Below the pieces are notes generated by a model that was given only the letters and a program-made list of their open reading frames with translations, was not told the origin of the DNA and did no database searches. A DNA stretch of 64,000 bases from positions 1 to 64,000 of the forward strand of contig JAGOBH010000003.1 of the NCBI GenBank assembly GCA_017983495.1, given 5' to 3'. This document shows positions 18,494-29,834 of the stretch, one piece after another. This DNA comes from Pyrinomonadaceae bacterium (lineage in GTDB: Bacteria; Acidobacteriota; Blastocatellia; Pyrinomonadales; Pyrinomonadaceae). How positions within the stretch are numbered: the first letter of the stretch is position 1; every line of letters begins with the position of its first letter. The position numbers and the translations under genes are program-made.

Positions 18494-21400
18494 ATGATCA
18501 ATAATCCGCTACAAAATCGTTCAACAGGTCTCGGCCGACGTACTAGTCAGTCGCCCGTGCGCGTGGATTTTTCTAAGATCTACACGACCGCCCAGATCCC
18601 GAATCTGATCGAGGTCCAGCGTGAATCGTACAATCGGTTCCTGCAGATGGACCTGATCCCGGAGGAGCGTGATTACATCGGTTTGCAGTCGGTGTTTTCG
18701 TCGATCTTTCCGGTCTCGGATTTTCGTGAGACGGCGACGCTTGAATACGTTGAGTACCAGATCGGTAACTGGCAGTGTAAGTGCGGCAATCTCGAGGGCC
18801 TCGAGCATCTCAGGGCAAACTGTAAAAACTGTAGCGCAAAGATCAAGGTCGATCCTTTCAACCCGGCCGAAGTGCTCTGTAACAATTGCGGAACGTTCAA
18901 TGCCGTCCGCCCGAATCTCTGCAACAACTGCGGTGAGCCCGTCGGCCTCAAGCACAAGCACGATCAGCAGGAATGTCAGGAACGCGGAATGTCGTACAGC
19001 GTGCCGCTCAAGGTCAAGATCCGCCTGACGGTTTACGACAAGGATCCGGAAACGGGAACCTCGACGATCCGCGACATTAAGGAAGAAGACGTATTCTTCG
19101 GCGAAATTCCGCTGATGACCGACAACGGTACCTTCATCATTAATGGTACTGAGCGCGTAATCGTGTCGCAGCTTCACCGTTCGCCCGGCGTATTTTTCAA
19201 GGGCGACCGTGACGAATATCTCGCCAAGATCATTCCGTACCGCGGTTCGTGGGTCGAATTCGAATACGACCAAAAGGGCATTCTGCACGCCCGCCTCGGC
19301 AAGCGTAAGATCATCGCAACGATCTTCCTGCGTGCTCTTGGCCTGTGGCTGAATCCGCAGATCGACATGAAGACCGTCTCGGACAGCATTCTCGAAGAGG
19401 TTGTCAAGAACGCCGAGTACTCCAACGCCAGCATCCTGCGTTTGTTTTACGTCACTGACGAAGTTCTGACCGCAAAGGGCAAACTTGCCGTGAGCGTCAA
19501 GGCCGAAGGCGACACTCACCTTGTCGGCATGCGTGCCGAAGAGGACATCAAGGATAAGAAAGAGGACGTCACCCGCACGGGCAAAAAGGTGACCAAGTCG
19601 GCACTTCACGAACTCCGCCGCATGGGCACGGGCAAGGTTGAGGTTGCTGCAGCTGATTTCGAAGGTGCATTCGCACTCGAGGACGTCGTCAATACCGATA
19701 CCGGCGAAGTGATCGTCGAATCGAACACCGAGATCACCGCTGCGAAACTTCAGCAGATCGTCGAAGAGGGCGTTGAGAGCTTTGAGGTCTTCTTCCCGAA
19801 ACGTGACGTTATCGGCGAAGTCATCTCGGCAACCCTGAGAAAGGACGCGATCGGCAAGCCGGTCGACGCACTGCTCGAAATTTACCGTAAGATGCGTCCG
19901 GGCGATCCGCCGACGGTCCCGACAGCGTATCGTCTGCTCGAAGGCATGTTCTTCGACGCACGCCGCTTCGACCTGTCGCGCGTCGGCCGCCTGAAATTCA
20001 ACATCAAAATGGGCCGCCCGGAGCGCGAGGATATTACCAATCCGCTGCTCAAGGCCGGCGATTTTATCGAAGTTGTCAATTACCTTCTCAGAATGAAGAG
20101 GGACAGCGAGAATTTTGGCCAGGACGATATCGATCACCTCGGTAACCGCCGCGTTCGTGCGGTGGGCGAGCTGCTCGAAAATCAGTTCCGCATCGGTCTC
20201 GAACGCATGGAGCGGGCGATCAAGGAAAAGATGTCCATTCAACAGGACATGTTCACCACGATGCCCCGCGACCTCGTCAACGCCAAGCCGGTAACGGCCG
20301 CGGTCCGCGAATTCTTCGGTTCGTCGCAGCTGTCGCAGTTCATGGACCAGACGAATCCGCTTTCGGAAATTACGCACAAACGCCGCCTGTCGGCACTTGG
20401 ACCCGGTGGTCTTTCGCGTGAACGTGCGGGCTTTGAGGTTCGCGACGTTCACCCGACTCACTATGGCCGCATCTGTCCGATCGAAACGCCTGAAGGCCCG
20501 AACATCGGTCTGATCTCGTCGCTTTCGTGTTTTGCACGCATCAATGAGTTTGGCTTTATCGAATCGCCGTACCGTCGCGTGGTCGATGGCCGCGTGATCG
20601 AGTACGTCAAGATCTCGAATGGCGGCGACACCACATTCAAGCCGGGACAGCACGTGCCGCTTGAGGATGTCGAGGCAGCAAATAAAAAGCTCAAGGGCGG
20701 AAAGGCTGCTGAGTTCGACCCGTTCCCGTTCTACCTGACAGCTTGGGAAGAAGATAAATGGATCATCGGTCAGGCGAATATCGAGCTGGACGAAAAAGGC
20801 AATATCGTCAATGAGCGTAACGCTGCACGGCAAAAGGGTGAGTTTATTACCGCTGACCGCAACGAGACACAGTACATGGACGTCAGTCCGAAACAGCTCG
20901 TTTCGGTCGCCGCCAGCCTGATCCCGTTCCTCGAAAACGATGACGCTAACCGAGCTCTGATGGGTTCGAACATGCAACGTCAGTCGGTTCCGCTGCTCTG
21001 TGCCGAATCGCCGTATGTCGGCACCGGTATGGAAAAGATCGCGGCGCGCGATTCGGGTGCGGTGGTCATCGCAAAACGTGACGGCGTGGTCGATTACGTC
21101 GATTCGGAACGCATCATCGTCAAGGCCGACCATCAGGTCGACGGCACGATCTCGCGTGAGGTTACGGCCGACATCTACTCGCTGGTCAAGTTCAAGCGTT
21201 CTAACCAGAACACCTGTATCAACCAGCGTCCGATCGTTCAGGTCGGCGAGCGTGTCAAAAAGGGAATGGTCATCGCTGACGGTCCGTGTACGGATCGCGG
21301 CGAACTCGCCCTCGGCCGCAACGTGCTTGTCGCGTTCATGCCGTGGCGTGGATACAACTTTGAGGACGCCATCCTCGTCTCCGAGCGTCTCGTTAAGGAC

Positions 21401-22942
21401 GACTACTACACGTCGATCCACATCGAGGAACTCGAGATCGAAGCTCGCGACACCAAACTTGGGCCTGAAGAGATCACGCGTGACATCCCGAACATCGGCG
21501 AGAACATGCTCCGCGATCTCGATGAGAGCGGAATTATCCGCATCGGTGCTCAGGTCAAACCGGGCTCGGTGCTGGTCGGTAAGGTGACGCCGAAGGGCGA
21601 AACGCAGCTGACGGCCGAAGAAAAACTGCTTCGTGCCATCTTTGGCGAAAAAGCCGGCGACGTTAAGGACGCATCGCTCAACTGCCCTCCGGGAATTGAC
21701 GGAACTGTCGTTGACGTTCAGATCTTTACCCGTAAGGGACAGGATAAGGACGAACGTTCACTCGACATCGAGGGAATGGAAGAGGACGACCTGCACCGCG
21801 ATCTCGATGACGAAATTCGTATCCTGCAGGAACAGCGTGACGAGCGTATCTACGAACTTTTTGACGGCCGCAAACTTACCAAAGACCTGCTCGATGGTAA
21901 AGATGTCGTTATCAAAAAGGGCGATCTGCTCACCCGCGAGGTCCTGACCGGCGTTGATATCAAATTGCTCCGCAAGGCAGAGGTTTCCGCCGGTTCGATC
22001 GATATCTCGGCCGAGGTCAAGGAATACGAACAGCGTACCGAACGCCAGATCAACATCTTGCGTGACATCTACGACGAAAAGATCACCAAGCTCAAGCAGG
22101 GCGACGAACTGCCTCCGGGCGTGATCAAGATGGTCAAGGTCTTTGTCGCCATGAAGCGTAAGCTTTCGGTCGGTGACAAGATGGCCGGACGTCACGGTAA
22201 CAAGGGTGTTATCGCCCGCATCCTGCCCGAAGAGGATATGCCGTATCTGCCGGATGGAACGCCGGTCGAGATCGTGCTCAATCCGCTCGGTGTGCCGTCG
22301 CGAATGAACGTCGGACAGATCCTCGAGACACATCTCGGATGGGCTGCACGCGTTCTCGGACTGCACTTCGCAACACCCGTTTTTGACGGAGCGAGCGAAG
22401 AGGAGATCAAGCAGTTTATCGGTAAGGCCAATGAGAAGTACGACGAACTCGGCCTGCCGCCGTCGGTTGGCCCGTCGGGCAAGACCCGTCTCTATGACGG
22501 CTTGACCGGAGAGCAGTTCGAGCAAAAGGTGACCGTTGGTTACATCTATATGCTCAAGCTCTCACACCTGGTCGACGACAAGATCCACGCCCGCTCGATC
22601 GGGCCGTACTCGCTCATTACCCAGCAGCCGCTGGGTGGTAAGGCACAGTTCGGAGGACAGCGATTCGGCGAAATGGAAGTTTGGGCACTCGAGGCATACG
22701 GTGCGGCTCACATCCTGCAGGAACTGCTTACCTGCAAATCGGATGACGTCGCAGGACGTTCGAAGATCTACGAAACGATCGTTAAGGGCGTTTCGAATTT
22801 CGAACCGGGTATTCCCGAATCGTTCAACGTGCTTGTTCGCGAGCTGCAGTCACTTTGTCTCGATGTCGAGCTCATTCAGGAAGATGAGATCGACCCGGAC
22901 GAAATTGTCGCCGGCCTTGACGCAATTGTAGGTGTTGATTAA
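18494..22942 (+). CDS. rpoB: DNA-directed RNA polymerase subunit beta, with Cys-rich insertion
   Basis: 1482 residues. The protrusion, lobes, fork ([20 protein letters not shown], matching the rifampicin pocket with no obvious resistance change), and the C-terminal clamp-contacting part are present. Unusual is a block of about 65 residues (about 93-158) inserted between the strand [10 protein letters not shown] and the conserved [11 protein letters not shown]. It contains cysteine pairs at 95/97, 110/113, 129/132 and 143/146, resembling two zinc ribbons. A further acidic insertion lies near residues 335-430. With RpoA, RpoC and omega it forms the core enzyme. The ATG at 18494 is used; there is no clear ribosome site. 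Confidence 0.97.
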   Translation: MINNPLQNRSTGLGRRTSQSPVRVDFSKIYTTAQIPNLIEVQRESYNRFLQMDLIPEERDYIGLQSVFSSIFPVSDFRETATLEYVEYQIGNWQCKCGNLEGLEHLRANCKNCSAKIKVDPFNPAEVLCNNCGTFNAVRPNLCNNCGEPVGLKHKHDQQECQERGMSYSVPLKVKIRLTVYDKDPETGTSTIRDIKEEDVFFGEIPLMTDNGTFIINGTERVIVSQLHRSPGVFFKGDRDEYLAKIIPYRGSWVEFEYDQKGILHARLGKRKIIATIFLRALGLWLNPQIDMKTVSDSILEEVVKNAEYSNASILRLFYVTDEVLTAKGKLAVSVKAEGDTHLVGMRAEEDIKDKKEDVTRTGKKVTKSALHELRRMGTGKVEVAAADFEGAFALEDVVNTDTGEVIVESNTEITAAKLQQIVEEGVESFEVFFPKRDVIGEVISATLRKDAIGKPVDALLEIYRKMRPGDPPTVPTAYRLLEGMFFDARRFDLSRVGRLKFNIKMGRPEREDITNPLLKAGDFIEVVNYLLRMKRDSENFGQDDIDHLGNRRVRAVGELLENQFRIGLERMERAIKEKMSIQQDMFTTMPRDLVNAKPVTAAVREFFGSSQLSQFMDQTNPLSEITHKRRLSALGPGGLSRERAGFEVRDVHPTHYGRICPIETPEGPNIGLISSLSCFARINEFGFIESPYRRVVDGRVIEYVKISNGGDTTFKPGQHVPLEDVEAANKKLKGGKAAEFDPFPFYLTAWEEDKWIIGQANIELDEKGNIVNERNAARQKGEFITADRNETQYMDVSPKQLVSVAASLIPFLENDDANRALMGSNMQRQSVPLLCAESPYVGTGMEKIAARDSGAVVIAKRDGVVDYVDSERIIVKADHQVDGTISREVTADIYSLVKFKRSNQNTCINQRPIVQVGERVKKGMVIADGPCTDRGELALGRNVLVAFMPWRGYNFEDAILVSERLVKDDYYTSIHIEELEIEARDTKLGPEEITRDIPNIGENMLRDLDESGIIRIGAQVKPGSVLVGKVTPKGETQLTAEEKLLRAIFGEKAGDVKDASLNCPPGIDGTVVDVQIFTRKGQDKDERSLDIEGMEEDDLHRDLDDEIRILQEQRDERIYELFDGRKLTKDLLDGKDVVIKKGDLLTREVLTGVDIKLLRKAEVSAGSIDISAEVKEYEQRTERQINILRDIYDEKITKLKQGDELPPGVIKMVKVFVAMKRKLSVGDKMAGRHGNKGVIARILPEEDMPYLPDGTPVEIVLNPLGVPSRMNVGQILETHLGWAARVLGLHFATPVFDGASEEEIKQFIGKANEKYDELGLPPSVGPSGKTRLYDGLTGEQFEQKVTVGYIYMLKLSHLVDDKIHARSIGPYSLITQQPLGGKAQFGGQRFGEMEVWALEAYGAAHILQELLTCKSDDVAGRSKIYETIVKGVSNFEPGIPESFNVLVRELQSLCLDVELIQEDEIDPDEIVAGLDAIVGVD

Positions 22943-22950
22943 TTAGTCCC

Positions 22951-23047
22951 GAGTCTATCGGGTCGTTCGAGTCTATCGAGTCACTGACTCAACCGACTCG
23001 ACAGACCCGATAGACTCAATAGACTCACGGACTCGACAGACAGACTT
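22951..23047. repeat. Palindrome of 9-base words between rpoB and rpoC
   Basis: GAGTCTATCGGGTC (22951-22964) pairs perfectly with GACCCGATAGACTC (23004-23017), and inside it TCGAGTC (22967-22973) with GACTCGA (22995-23001). Both arms step mostly in nine-base words beginning GAGTC or GACTC. The repeat words continue to about 23047, just before the rpoC ribosome site. Confidence 0.8.
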
Positions 23048-23058
23048 TTTGGAGAAAT

Positions 23059-26000
23059 ATGTTTCGATTTAATTCCGAAAACAAAACGCAGCTAACCGCT
23101 AATTACGAGGCTATTCGTATCTCACTGGCTTCGCCGGACAAGATCCGGTCGTGGTCGCACGGTGAGGTGACCAAGCCTGAGACCATCAATTACCGTACCT
23201 TTAAGCCCGAGCGTGACGGCCTGTTCTGTGCACGCATCTTCGGCCCGGTCTCGGATTGGGAGTGTCTCTGCGGTAAGTACAAGCGGATGAAGCATCGCGG
23301 CGTTATCTGCGACAAGTGCGGCGTCGAAGTGACGCAGTCCAAGGTTCGCCGTGAGCGTCTCGGCCACATCGAGCTTGCGTCGCCATGTTCGCACGTTTGG
23401 TTTTTCAAGGGCTTGCCGTCGCGTATCGGCCATCTGCTCGACATCACGCTGCGTGATCTCGAAAAGATCCTTTACTTTGAGACGTACATCGTCGTTGACG
23501 AAGGCGACGTTCCGGACCTCAAGCAGAAAGATCTGCTGACCGATGAGCGTTTTCGCGAATTAAGCCGCGATTATCCTAACCAATTCGTCGCTAAGATGGG
23601 TGCCGAGGCGATCAAGGATCTGCTCCAGAAGATCGACATCGCCGAGCTGGTCGAAGAGCTTCGCGCAAAAATGCGTGAGGAAACGTCACAGCAGAAAAAA
23701 CTCAAGTATTCCAAGCGTCTGAAGGTCTCGAACTCGTTCCTGCGTTCGGGCAATCACGCTGACTGGATGATCCTTGACGTTATCCCGGTCATCCCGCCCG
23801 AGCTTCGCCCGCTCGTGCCCCTCGATGGCGGCCGATTTGCGACGTCGGACCTTAACGATCTGTACCGCCGCGTGATCAACCGCAACAACCGCTTGAAAAA
23901 GCTGATCGAGCTGCGTGCGCCTGAGGTCATCGTCCGCAACGAAAAACGCATGCTGCAGGAGGCCGTCGACGCTTTGTTCGACAACGGCCGCCGCGGACGC
24001 GTGCTGCGTGGTGCCAATAACCGCCCGCTCAAATCTCTATCGGGTACTCTCAAGGGTAAACAGGGACGTTTCCGTCAGAATCTGCTCGGAAAACGTGTCG
24101 ATTACTCAGGCCGTTCGGTCATCGTGGTCGGTCCGGAGCTGAAACTGCACCAGTGCGGTTTGCCGAAGAAAATGGCACTCGAGCTGTTCAAGCCATTTAT
24201 TTACAACAAGCTTGAAAAGGACGCTCACGCCGCCACTATCAAACAGGCACGTGAGATGGTCGAACGCCAGGAGCCGATCGTCTGGGACATTCTCGAAGAG
24301 GTCATTCGTGAGCACCCGGTTCTGCTGAACCGTGCTCCGACGCTTCACCGTCTGGGTATTCAGGCGTTTGAGCCGGTCCTCGTCGAAGGCAAAGCTATCA
24401 AGATCCACCCGCTCGTCTGTACGGCATTCAACGCCGACTTCGACGGTGACCAGATGGCCGTCCACATTCCGCTGTCGCCTGAGGCACAGATCGAAGCCAG
24501 CGTTCTGATGCTTGCGTCGAACAACCTCCTCAGCCCGGCCAGCGGCCAGCCCATTACGGTTCCCTCGCAGGACATCGTTCTCGGCTGCTACTATCTGACG
24601 CTCGGCCGCGACGAGCTTAAGGGCGAAAACAAGGCCTTTAACTCGATCGAGGACGCATTGCTCGCACTCGACGCCGGCGTTATCGAAACTCAGTCGAAGA
24701 TCCGCCTGCGCTGGCGCGGTGATCTGATCGATCTGACGCTCGAGCATAATAATCAGGACGTGATGCGTGCGAACGTTCGCGAAAACGTCGATATGGTCCT
24801 CGAGACCACTGCCGGCCGCGTTATCTTTAACGAACGCCTGACGCGTGACGGCCTGCCGTACGTTAACGGAACGCTCAAGAAGAAAGGCCTGCAGGCACTG
24901 GTGACGTTCTGCCACCTGCGTCTCGGTCACGAACAGACCGTTGCCCTGCTCGACGATCTTAAAACGATGGGCTTCCTCTACGCGACGAAGGCCGGCGTTT
25001 CGATCGGCATCGACGACATGGTCACGCCTGCCAGCAAGAAGGGGATCATCGAAAAGGCTCTCGTCGAGGTCGATAAGCTTCGTAAACAGTACGAAGACGC
25101 GACGATGACCGATATGGAACGTACCAATAAGGTTACGGCCATCTGGTCAGACGTTACCGACCACGTTGCCAAAGAGATGTTCGCGGCCATGCACACGCGT
25201 GAAAAGGAACGTAAGGAACTCAACCCGATTCTCGTCATGGCCGACTCAGGTGCCCGAGGTTCTGAGGCTCAGATCCGACAGCTCGCCGGTATGCGAGGCC
25301 TGATGGCCAAGCCGTCGGGCGAGATCATCGAAAATCCGATCCTCGCCAATTTCCGCGAAGGACTGGACGTTTTGCAGTACTTTATTTCGACGCACGGTGC
25401 CCGTAAGGGTCTCGCCGATACGGCTCTCAAAACGGCCGACTCGGGTTACCTTACACGCCGACTGGTCGACGTCGCTCAGGACGTTATCGTTTCCGAACAG
25501 GATTGCGGTACGCTCCGCGGCGTCTGGGCCGAGGCCATCATCCGAAACGGTGAAGAGGTCGAATCGCTTCGTGACCGCATCGTCGGCTGCACATCGCTCG
25601 ACGACATCATCGATCCGGTCGACGGTTCGGTCATCGTCGCGGCAAACATTGAGATCGACGAAGACCTCGGTGCCGCCGTTCAGCTTTCGGGCCTCCAAAA
25701 GGTTCGTATCCGCTCGGCACTGACCTGCGAATCGCGTCGCGGTATCTGCGTCAAATGCTACGGCCGCAACCTGGCGACCGGCAACACGGTCGAGATCGGC
25801 GAGGCTGTCGGCGTTATCGCCGCACAGTCGATCGGCGAACCCGGCACGCAGCTGACGATGAGAACGTTCCACGTCGGTGGTACGGCTCGTCTCGAACAGG
25901 AGACCAAGCACGCCGCGGCAATGGACGGAACCGTCAAGTTCCTCGGCGATATGAAGGTCATTAAGAACCGCGAGGGCGAATTTGTTTCGCTCAAGCGTCA

Positions 26001-27357
26001 GTCTGAGATCGCTCTCGTCGACGAACGCGGCCGCGAAGTTGCTCATTACAAGGTCGTTTACGGTGCTCAGATCCACGTCAAGGACGGCCAAAAGGTCAAA
26101 GAGGACGACATCATCGTCACCTGGGATCCGTTCACGTTCGCCATTCTTTCCGAGGTCGACGGTACGATCAAGTATCAGGACCTTCGCGAAGGCAAGACGG
26201 TCGAAGAAGAGATCGATAAGGTCACAGGCCAGAAACGCCTCGTGGTCAAGGATTCGGATGAGAAAAATCAGCCGCGTCTCGAGATCCGCAGCGGCAACAA
26301 GGTGCTGAAAACGTACCAGATGCCGATCCGTGCCAACCTCCACGTTGAGGACGGCGACGTCGTTCAAGCCGGTGACATTATCGCCAAGATCCCGCGTGAG
26401 ACCACCAAGACGAAGGATATCGTCGGCGGTCTGCCGCGTGTCGTCGAGCTTTTCGAAGCGCGTCGTCCGGGTGAAACGGCGGTCATGTCCGAGATCAACG
26501 GTACGATCACGTTCGGCCCGATCTCAAAGGGTAAACGTAAACTGATCGTGACCGGCGATGACGGAACCGAGAGGGAATACGACATTCCGCGTGGTACGCA
26601 CATCAACGTGCAGGAAGGCGATCACGTCCGCTCGGGCGAACCGCTCATGGACGGCCCGCTCAACCCGCACGACATTCTGCGTGTTTTGGGAACCGGTGCG
26701 TTGCAGAACTATCTGGTTAACGAGATCCAGGAGGTCTATCGTCTGCAGGGCGTTAACATCAATGACAAACACATTGAGGTGATCGTTCGTCAGATGCTCC
26801 GCTGGGTCAAGATCAAAGAGGTTGGCGATACTGAATTCCTGCTCGAGGAACAGGTCGACCGTTTCCGTTACGAGGACGAAAACCGCCGCGTGCAGGACGA
26901 AGGCTTGCAGACCTCGGTCGGCGAACCTCTGCTGCTCGGTATCACGAAAGCCTCGCTTTCGACCGACTCGTTCATCTCGGCGGCCAGTTTCCAGGAAACG
27001 ACTCGCGTGCTTACCGAAGCAGCGATCTCGGGACGCGTCGATTACCTACGCGGCCTCAAGGAAAACGTCATCATGGGACGTCTGATCCCGGCCGGAACCG
27101 GTATGAAATATTACCGCAACGTTAAGGTCGCCTACGACCCGACCGAGAATCAGAAACAGCAGGATGAGTTTGACGAGCTGACGGACATCCGCGGCGGGCT
27201 CGAACTGCCCATCCCGATGGATGTTCCCGGTATCGAACCCGAGGATTTCGACGACGAACCGATGGATGATATGGACGACACCGATCTCGAGACCGAAGAG
27301 GTCTTCGACATCGACGAAGCCATGAAGATCGACCTCGACGCCGACGACGAGATCTAG
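23059..27357 (+). CDS. rpoC: DNA-directed RNA polymerase subunit beta-prime
   Basis: 1432 residues, close to the usual length. An N-terminal zinc ribbon (cysteines 69, 71, 84, 87 in CLCGKYKR...CDKC), the catalytic magnesium loop NADFDGDQM (about residue 458), the bridge helix and trigger loop region ([15 protein letters not shown] and [17 protein letters not shown]) are intact. The last 50 residues are very acidic. It follows rpoB after a repeat-filled 116-base spacer with GGAGA before the ATG. Confidence 0.98.
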   Translation: MFRFNSENKTQLTANYEAIRISLASPDKIRSWSHGEVTKPETINYRTFKPERDGLFCARIFGPVSDWECLCGKYKRMKHRGVICDKCGVEVTQSKVRRERLGHIELASPCSHVWFFKGLPSRIGHLLDITLRDLEKILYFETYIVVDEGDVPDLKQKDLLTDERFRELSRDYPNQFVAKMGAEAIKDLLQKIDIAELVEELRAKMREETSQQKKLKYSKRLKVSNSFLRSGNHADWMILDVIPVIPPELRPLVPLDGGRFATSDLNDLYRRVINRNNRLKKLIELRAPEVIVRNEKRMLQEAVDALFDNGRRGRVLRGANNRPLKSLSGTLKGKQGRFRQNLLGKRVDYSGRSVIVVGPELKLHQCGLPKKMALELFKPFIYNKLEKDAHAATIKQAREMVERQEPIVWDILEEVIREHPVLLNRAPTLHRLGIQAFEPVLVEGKAIKIHPLVCTAFNADFDGDQMAVHIPLSPEAQIEASVLMLASNNLLSPASGQPITVPSQDIVLGCYYLTLGRDELKGENKAFNSIEDALLALDAGVIETQSKIRLRWRGDLIDLTLEHNNQDVMRANVRENVDMVLETTAGRVIFNERLTRDGLPYVNGTLKKKGLQALVTFCHLRLGHEQTVALLDDLKTMGFLYATKAGVSIGIDDMVTPASKKGIIEKALVEVDKLRKQYEDATMTDMERTNKVTAIWSDVTDHVAKEMFAAMHTREKERKELNPILVMADSGARGSEAQIRQLAGMRGLMAKPSGEIIENPILANFREGLDVLQYFISTHGARKGLADTALKTADSGYLTRRLVDVAQDVIVSEQDCGTLRGVWAEAIIRNGEEVESLRDRIVGCTSLDDIIDPVDGSVIVAANIEIDEDLGAAVQLSGLQKVRIRSALTCESRRGICVKCYGRNLATGNTVEIGEAVGVIAAQSIGEPGTQLTMRTFHVGGTARLEQETKHAAAMDGTVKFLGDMKVIKNREGEFVSLKRQSEIALVDERGREVAHYKVVYGAQIHVKDGQKVKEDDIIVTWDPFTFAILSEVDGTIKYQDLREGKTVEEEIDKVTGQKRLVVKDSDEKNQPRLEIRSGNKVLKTYQMPIRANLHVEDGDVVQAGDIIAKIPRETTKTKDIVGGLPRVVELFEARRPGETAVMSEINGTITFGPISKGKRKLIVTGDDGTEREYDIPRGTHINVQEGDHVRSGEPLMDGPLNPHDILRVLGTGALQNYLVNEIQEVYRLQGVNINDKHIEVIVRQMLRWVKIKEVGDTEFLLEEQVDRFRYEDENRRVQDEGLQTSVGEPLLLGITKASLSTDSFISAASFQETTRVLTEAAISGRVDYLRGLKENVIMGRLIPAGTGMKYYRNVKVAYDPTENQKQQDEFDELTDIRGGLELPIPMDVPGIEPEDFDDEPMDDMDDTDLETEEVFDIDEAMKIDLDADDEI

Positions 27358-27364
27358 ATCTAAG

Positions 27365-27459
27365 CTCCCCTCCTTACGTGGTTGCGGGCCTACCGCAACG
27401 CTGGCAAGTCTTTTTTGCCAGAACGAGGGGTGGCAGCCGCTTCGGCTGACGGGGTGGTT
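27365..27459 (+). other. Multi-stem structured element downstream of rpoC
   Basis: Three local stems can be drawn: GTTGCGG/CCGCAAC (27381-27399), GGCAA/TTGCC (27403-27419) and CAGCCG/CGGCTG (27434-27448); CCCCTC (27367-27372) can also pair with GAGGGG (27425-27430) to close the first two. It lies in the rpoC 3' region before the terminator. It may be a dispersed repeat rather than a functional RNA. Confidence 0.4.
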
Positions 27460-27482
27460 CTCTTGTCTCAACTAAACAACAG

Positions 27483-27520
27483 AAGGGCCGGGTGCCAAAA
27501 GCTCCCGGCCCTTTCTTTAT
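27483..27520 (+). terminator. Terminator of the rpo operon
   Basis: AAGGGCCGGG (27483-27492) pairs with CCCGGCCCTT (27504-27513) across an 11-base loop, followed by TCTTTATT. Confidence 0.88.
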
Positions 27521-27550
27521 TGCGCGATCAACCGATTTCTTTTGGGGTCT

Positions 27551-27946
27551 TTATCCCTTTGTACCTGCCCCATGGCTCGCAAATGCCTGCGCCGACATCG
27601 GTTTGCCCCAGCCGCCTGTTCCATTGCACATTTCGCATTTTATAAAGCCCTGGCTCGCTCCCCAGTTCACGGCAACGTGACCTGCTCCGTCACACTTAAA
27701 GCATGGGCCCAGGCTCGGCGGGACGGGCGAGGTCGTCAGATTCTGGCGCAGCGTGTAGCCGATCTGCCCCTTGTACTCGATCTTATGAAAAGTCGGGTCC
27801 TCGGGAGCGGGGCCCAGCCACTGAACCGGCGTCTGCGGCTGAAGCATAAGGAACCCGTAATCTTTATCATTCGCCTTGGGCGTTTTTACGAGCTTGCAGT
27901 CTTTGCACTTTATGTAGAGAATTCCGCCGATCTTAACATTGCTCAT
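27551..27946 (-). CDS. Small CxxC zinc-finger-like protein
   Basis: 131 residues, no signal peptide or membrane segment. A first cysteine pair, CKDC, lies near residue 14. The C-terminal half has CFKCDGAGHV and CEMCNGTGGWG, which match the CxxCxGxG repeat of DnaJ-type zinc fingers. A structural zinc or protein-folding role is possible, but the J domain is absent and I cannot assign a function. Its gene converges on the rpoC operon, sharing the terminator region at 27483-27520. Confidence 0.65.
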   Translation of the reverse strand: MSNVKIGGILYIKCKDCKLVKTPKANDKDYGFLMLQPQTPVQWLGPAPEDPTFHKIEYKGQIGYTLRQNLTTSPVPPSLGPCFKCDGAGHVAVNWGASQGFIKCEMCNGTGGWGKPMSAQAFASHGAGTKG

Positions 27947-28114
27947 TTCTTTTCTCCTCTTGTCCCTTGTTCAATACCGTCGAACCTGGCGTTCGAAAAA
28001 GCAGATCCATATGTCAGGGACTTCTCGCATTTGTTAGTGATCGAGCCCCTATGACCCACTACGCGAGATAAGTGACAAGATCGGCTCATATTTTTCGTCA
28101 TAACTGTATAACGG

Positions 28115-28147
28115 AAAAGGCCGCGGGTGTTTGCCCGCGGCCTTTTT
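28115..28147 (-). terminator. Terminator after MFS carrier gene, usable in both directions
   Basis: AAAAGGCCGCGGG (28115-28127) pairs with CCCGCGGCCTTTT (28134-28146) around a six-base loop. The flanking A and T tracts make it active on either strand; it ends the transcript of the minus-strand carrier gene 16 bases after its stop. Confidence 0.9.
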
Positions 28148-28162
28148 CATTACGAATCCCGC

Positions 28163-29803
28163 CTAGAACAGAGCCAGCGACTGAAGCACCGTCATATAAA
28201 CGCCCCAGGCTATCGGGACGAGCACGAGCACCCAGAAACCAAAAACAAGTACCGGGCTGCTAGGCTTTCTGCGAGCGTCATCGGAGGCAGCGGCGTGTTC
28301 GGCAACTACGTCCGCGTGGGCACGGTCGTGGGCGAGTTTACGCTCGGTCGCAAGTTCGTCGTCCGTCATAAACCACTTGTCGGCGACCGGCCGTACAAGC
28401 AGATTACAGATAAATCCGCCGACCAGCAGCCCCGAGAGCACATACATCGTCGTGTCGTAGGCCGCAGCCTTTGCAACGCCTGACCTGATCTGAAAATCGT
28501 TGATGTAATTGACGAGTACCGGACCCAGGACCCCGGCGACCGACCAGGCGGTAAGCAGCCGTCCATGTATTGCACCGACCATTTGCGTTCCGAACAGGTC
28601 GGCGAGGTATGCCGGTATCGTCGCAAATCCGCCGCCGTACATCGTCAGAATGACGCAGAATATTGCGGCAAAGATCGCCACACTTCCCGAGCGTCCCGCC
28701 CACGGAGCCAAAGCGTAGAGCACAAACCCGAGCGTGAAAAACGTGAAATACGTGATCTTCCGCCCAAGGTAATCCGATGCCGAGGCCCATAGGAACCGGC
28801 CGGCGATATTGAACAAACTCAATAGCCCGGTAAAACCGGCCGCGATCGCCGCGACCTTAGCAAGTTGGGACGCGTCGAGCTGATCGAATTTGAGATCGAC
28901 GCCGATCAGCTTGCCGCTAAAGATCTCTTGCAGCATTGGCGACGCCATCCCGATGACGCCTATTCCGGCCGAAACATTGAGACATAAAACGCCCCAGAGC
29001 ATCCAGAATTGCGGCGTCCGCCACGCCTTGTTGACGTGCACGTGCCGCCGCGTGATCATCGCGTCGGCACCCTTTTCCGCCGGTGCTGTCCATCCCTCCG
29101 GCCGCCAACCCGATGGCGGTACGCGATAGGACATAGAACCAACGATCATAAAGACGAAGTATATGCCGGCCAGCACAAGGAACGTTTCCCATACGCCCAC
29201 GGACGTCGGCGTAGCAAAGAATTTCATCAAGCGGTCGGCGAGAGGCGAACCGATCATTGCTCCGCCGCCAAATCCCATGATCGCCATTCCGGTGGCCATG
29301 CCGCGACGGTCAGGGAACCATTTGATCAGTGTCGAAACGGGCGAGATGTAACCGAGCCCGAGTCCGATACCGCCGATCACCCCCGACCCCAGCCACATCA
29401 GCCACAGCTGGTGGGTATAAACGCCAAACGCGGAAATGACAAGACCCCCGCACCAGCAGATCGCCGAAATAACGCCCGCTTTGCGCGGTCCCGCACGTTC
29501 GAGCCAGCCGCCGAACGCGGCTGCCCCCGACCCGAGGAAGACGAAGAAAAGTGTGTACATCCAGCCGAGCATTGGCTTGTCCCAGTCGCACACCGTCGTG
29601 AACAACTTTTCGTACCAGTACATGTCGGCAGGGCAGGGGATCGGGGCCGTCAGGCCGAGGGATTTGGTGAGCGGCAGCCAGAAGACCGAAAAGCCGTAAG
29701 CCATTCCTATGCAGAGATGTATGCTGAGGGCTGCCGGTGGAACTAGCCAGCGACTAAATCCGGGATGGGCGATAGTGTTTCGTTTGTGAAGAAACTCCAA
29801 CAT
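28163..29803 (-). CDS. OFA-family MFS transporter with fused small subunit
   Basis: 546 residues with about twelve membrane helices and a central loop. Early blocks HLCIGMAYGFSVFWLPLT and GLGLGYISPVSTLIKWFPDRRG are those of the oxalate/formate antiporter (OFA) family, which exchanges small carboxylates such as oxalate, formate or lactate. After helix 12 and a polar linker (about residues 470-512) comes an extra hydrophobic segment, VFGFWVLVLVPIAWGVYMT, ending LALF. This resembles the separate small subunit usually encoded next to OFA carriers, here apparently fused. The substrate cannot be read from sequence. Ribosome site GGGAGG lies nine bases before the ATG. Confidence 0.85.
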   Translation of the reverse strand: MLEFLHKRNTIAHPGFSRWLVPPAALSIHLCIGMAYGFSVFWLPLTKSLGLTAPIPCPADMYWYEKLFTTVCDWDKPMLGWMYTLFFVFLGSGAAAFGGWLERAGPRKAGVISAICWCGGLVISAFGVYTHQLWLMWLGSGVIGGIGLGLGYISPVSTLIKWFPDRRGMATGMAIMGFGGGAMIGSPLADRLMKFFATPTSVGVWETFLVLAGIYFVFMIVGSMSYRVPPSGWRPEGWTAPAEKGADAMITRRHVHVNKAWRTPQFWMLWGVLCLNVSAGIGVIGMASPMLQEIFSGKLIGVDLKFDQLDASQLAKVAAIAAGFTGLLSLFNIAGRFLWASASDYLGRKITYFTFFTLGFVLYALAPWAGRSGSVAIFAAIFCVILTMYGGGFATIPAYLADLFGTQMVGAIHGRLLTAWSVAGVLGPVLVNYINDFQIRSGVAKAAAYDTTMYVLSGLLVGGFICNLLVRPVADKWFMTDDELATERKLAHDRAHADVVAEHAAASDDARRKPSSPVLVFGFWVLVLVPIAWGVYMTVLQSLALF

Positions 29804-29834
29804 AGTTGTATGCCTCCCTAGCTAGATGATACTG

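Noticed and set aside
18118..18501. 127-codon frame on the minus strand in the rplL-rpoB spacer
   Set aside because: No domain, no ribosome site and it overlaps the rpoB start; treated as non-coding.
18521..21421. 966-codon frame on the minus strand within rpoB
   Set aside because: Very long but fully antisense to conserved RpoB sequence, with biased composition typical of a GC-rich shadow frame.
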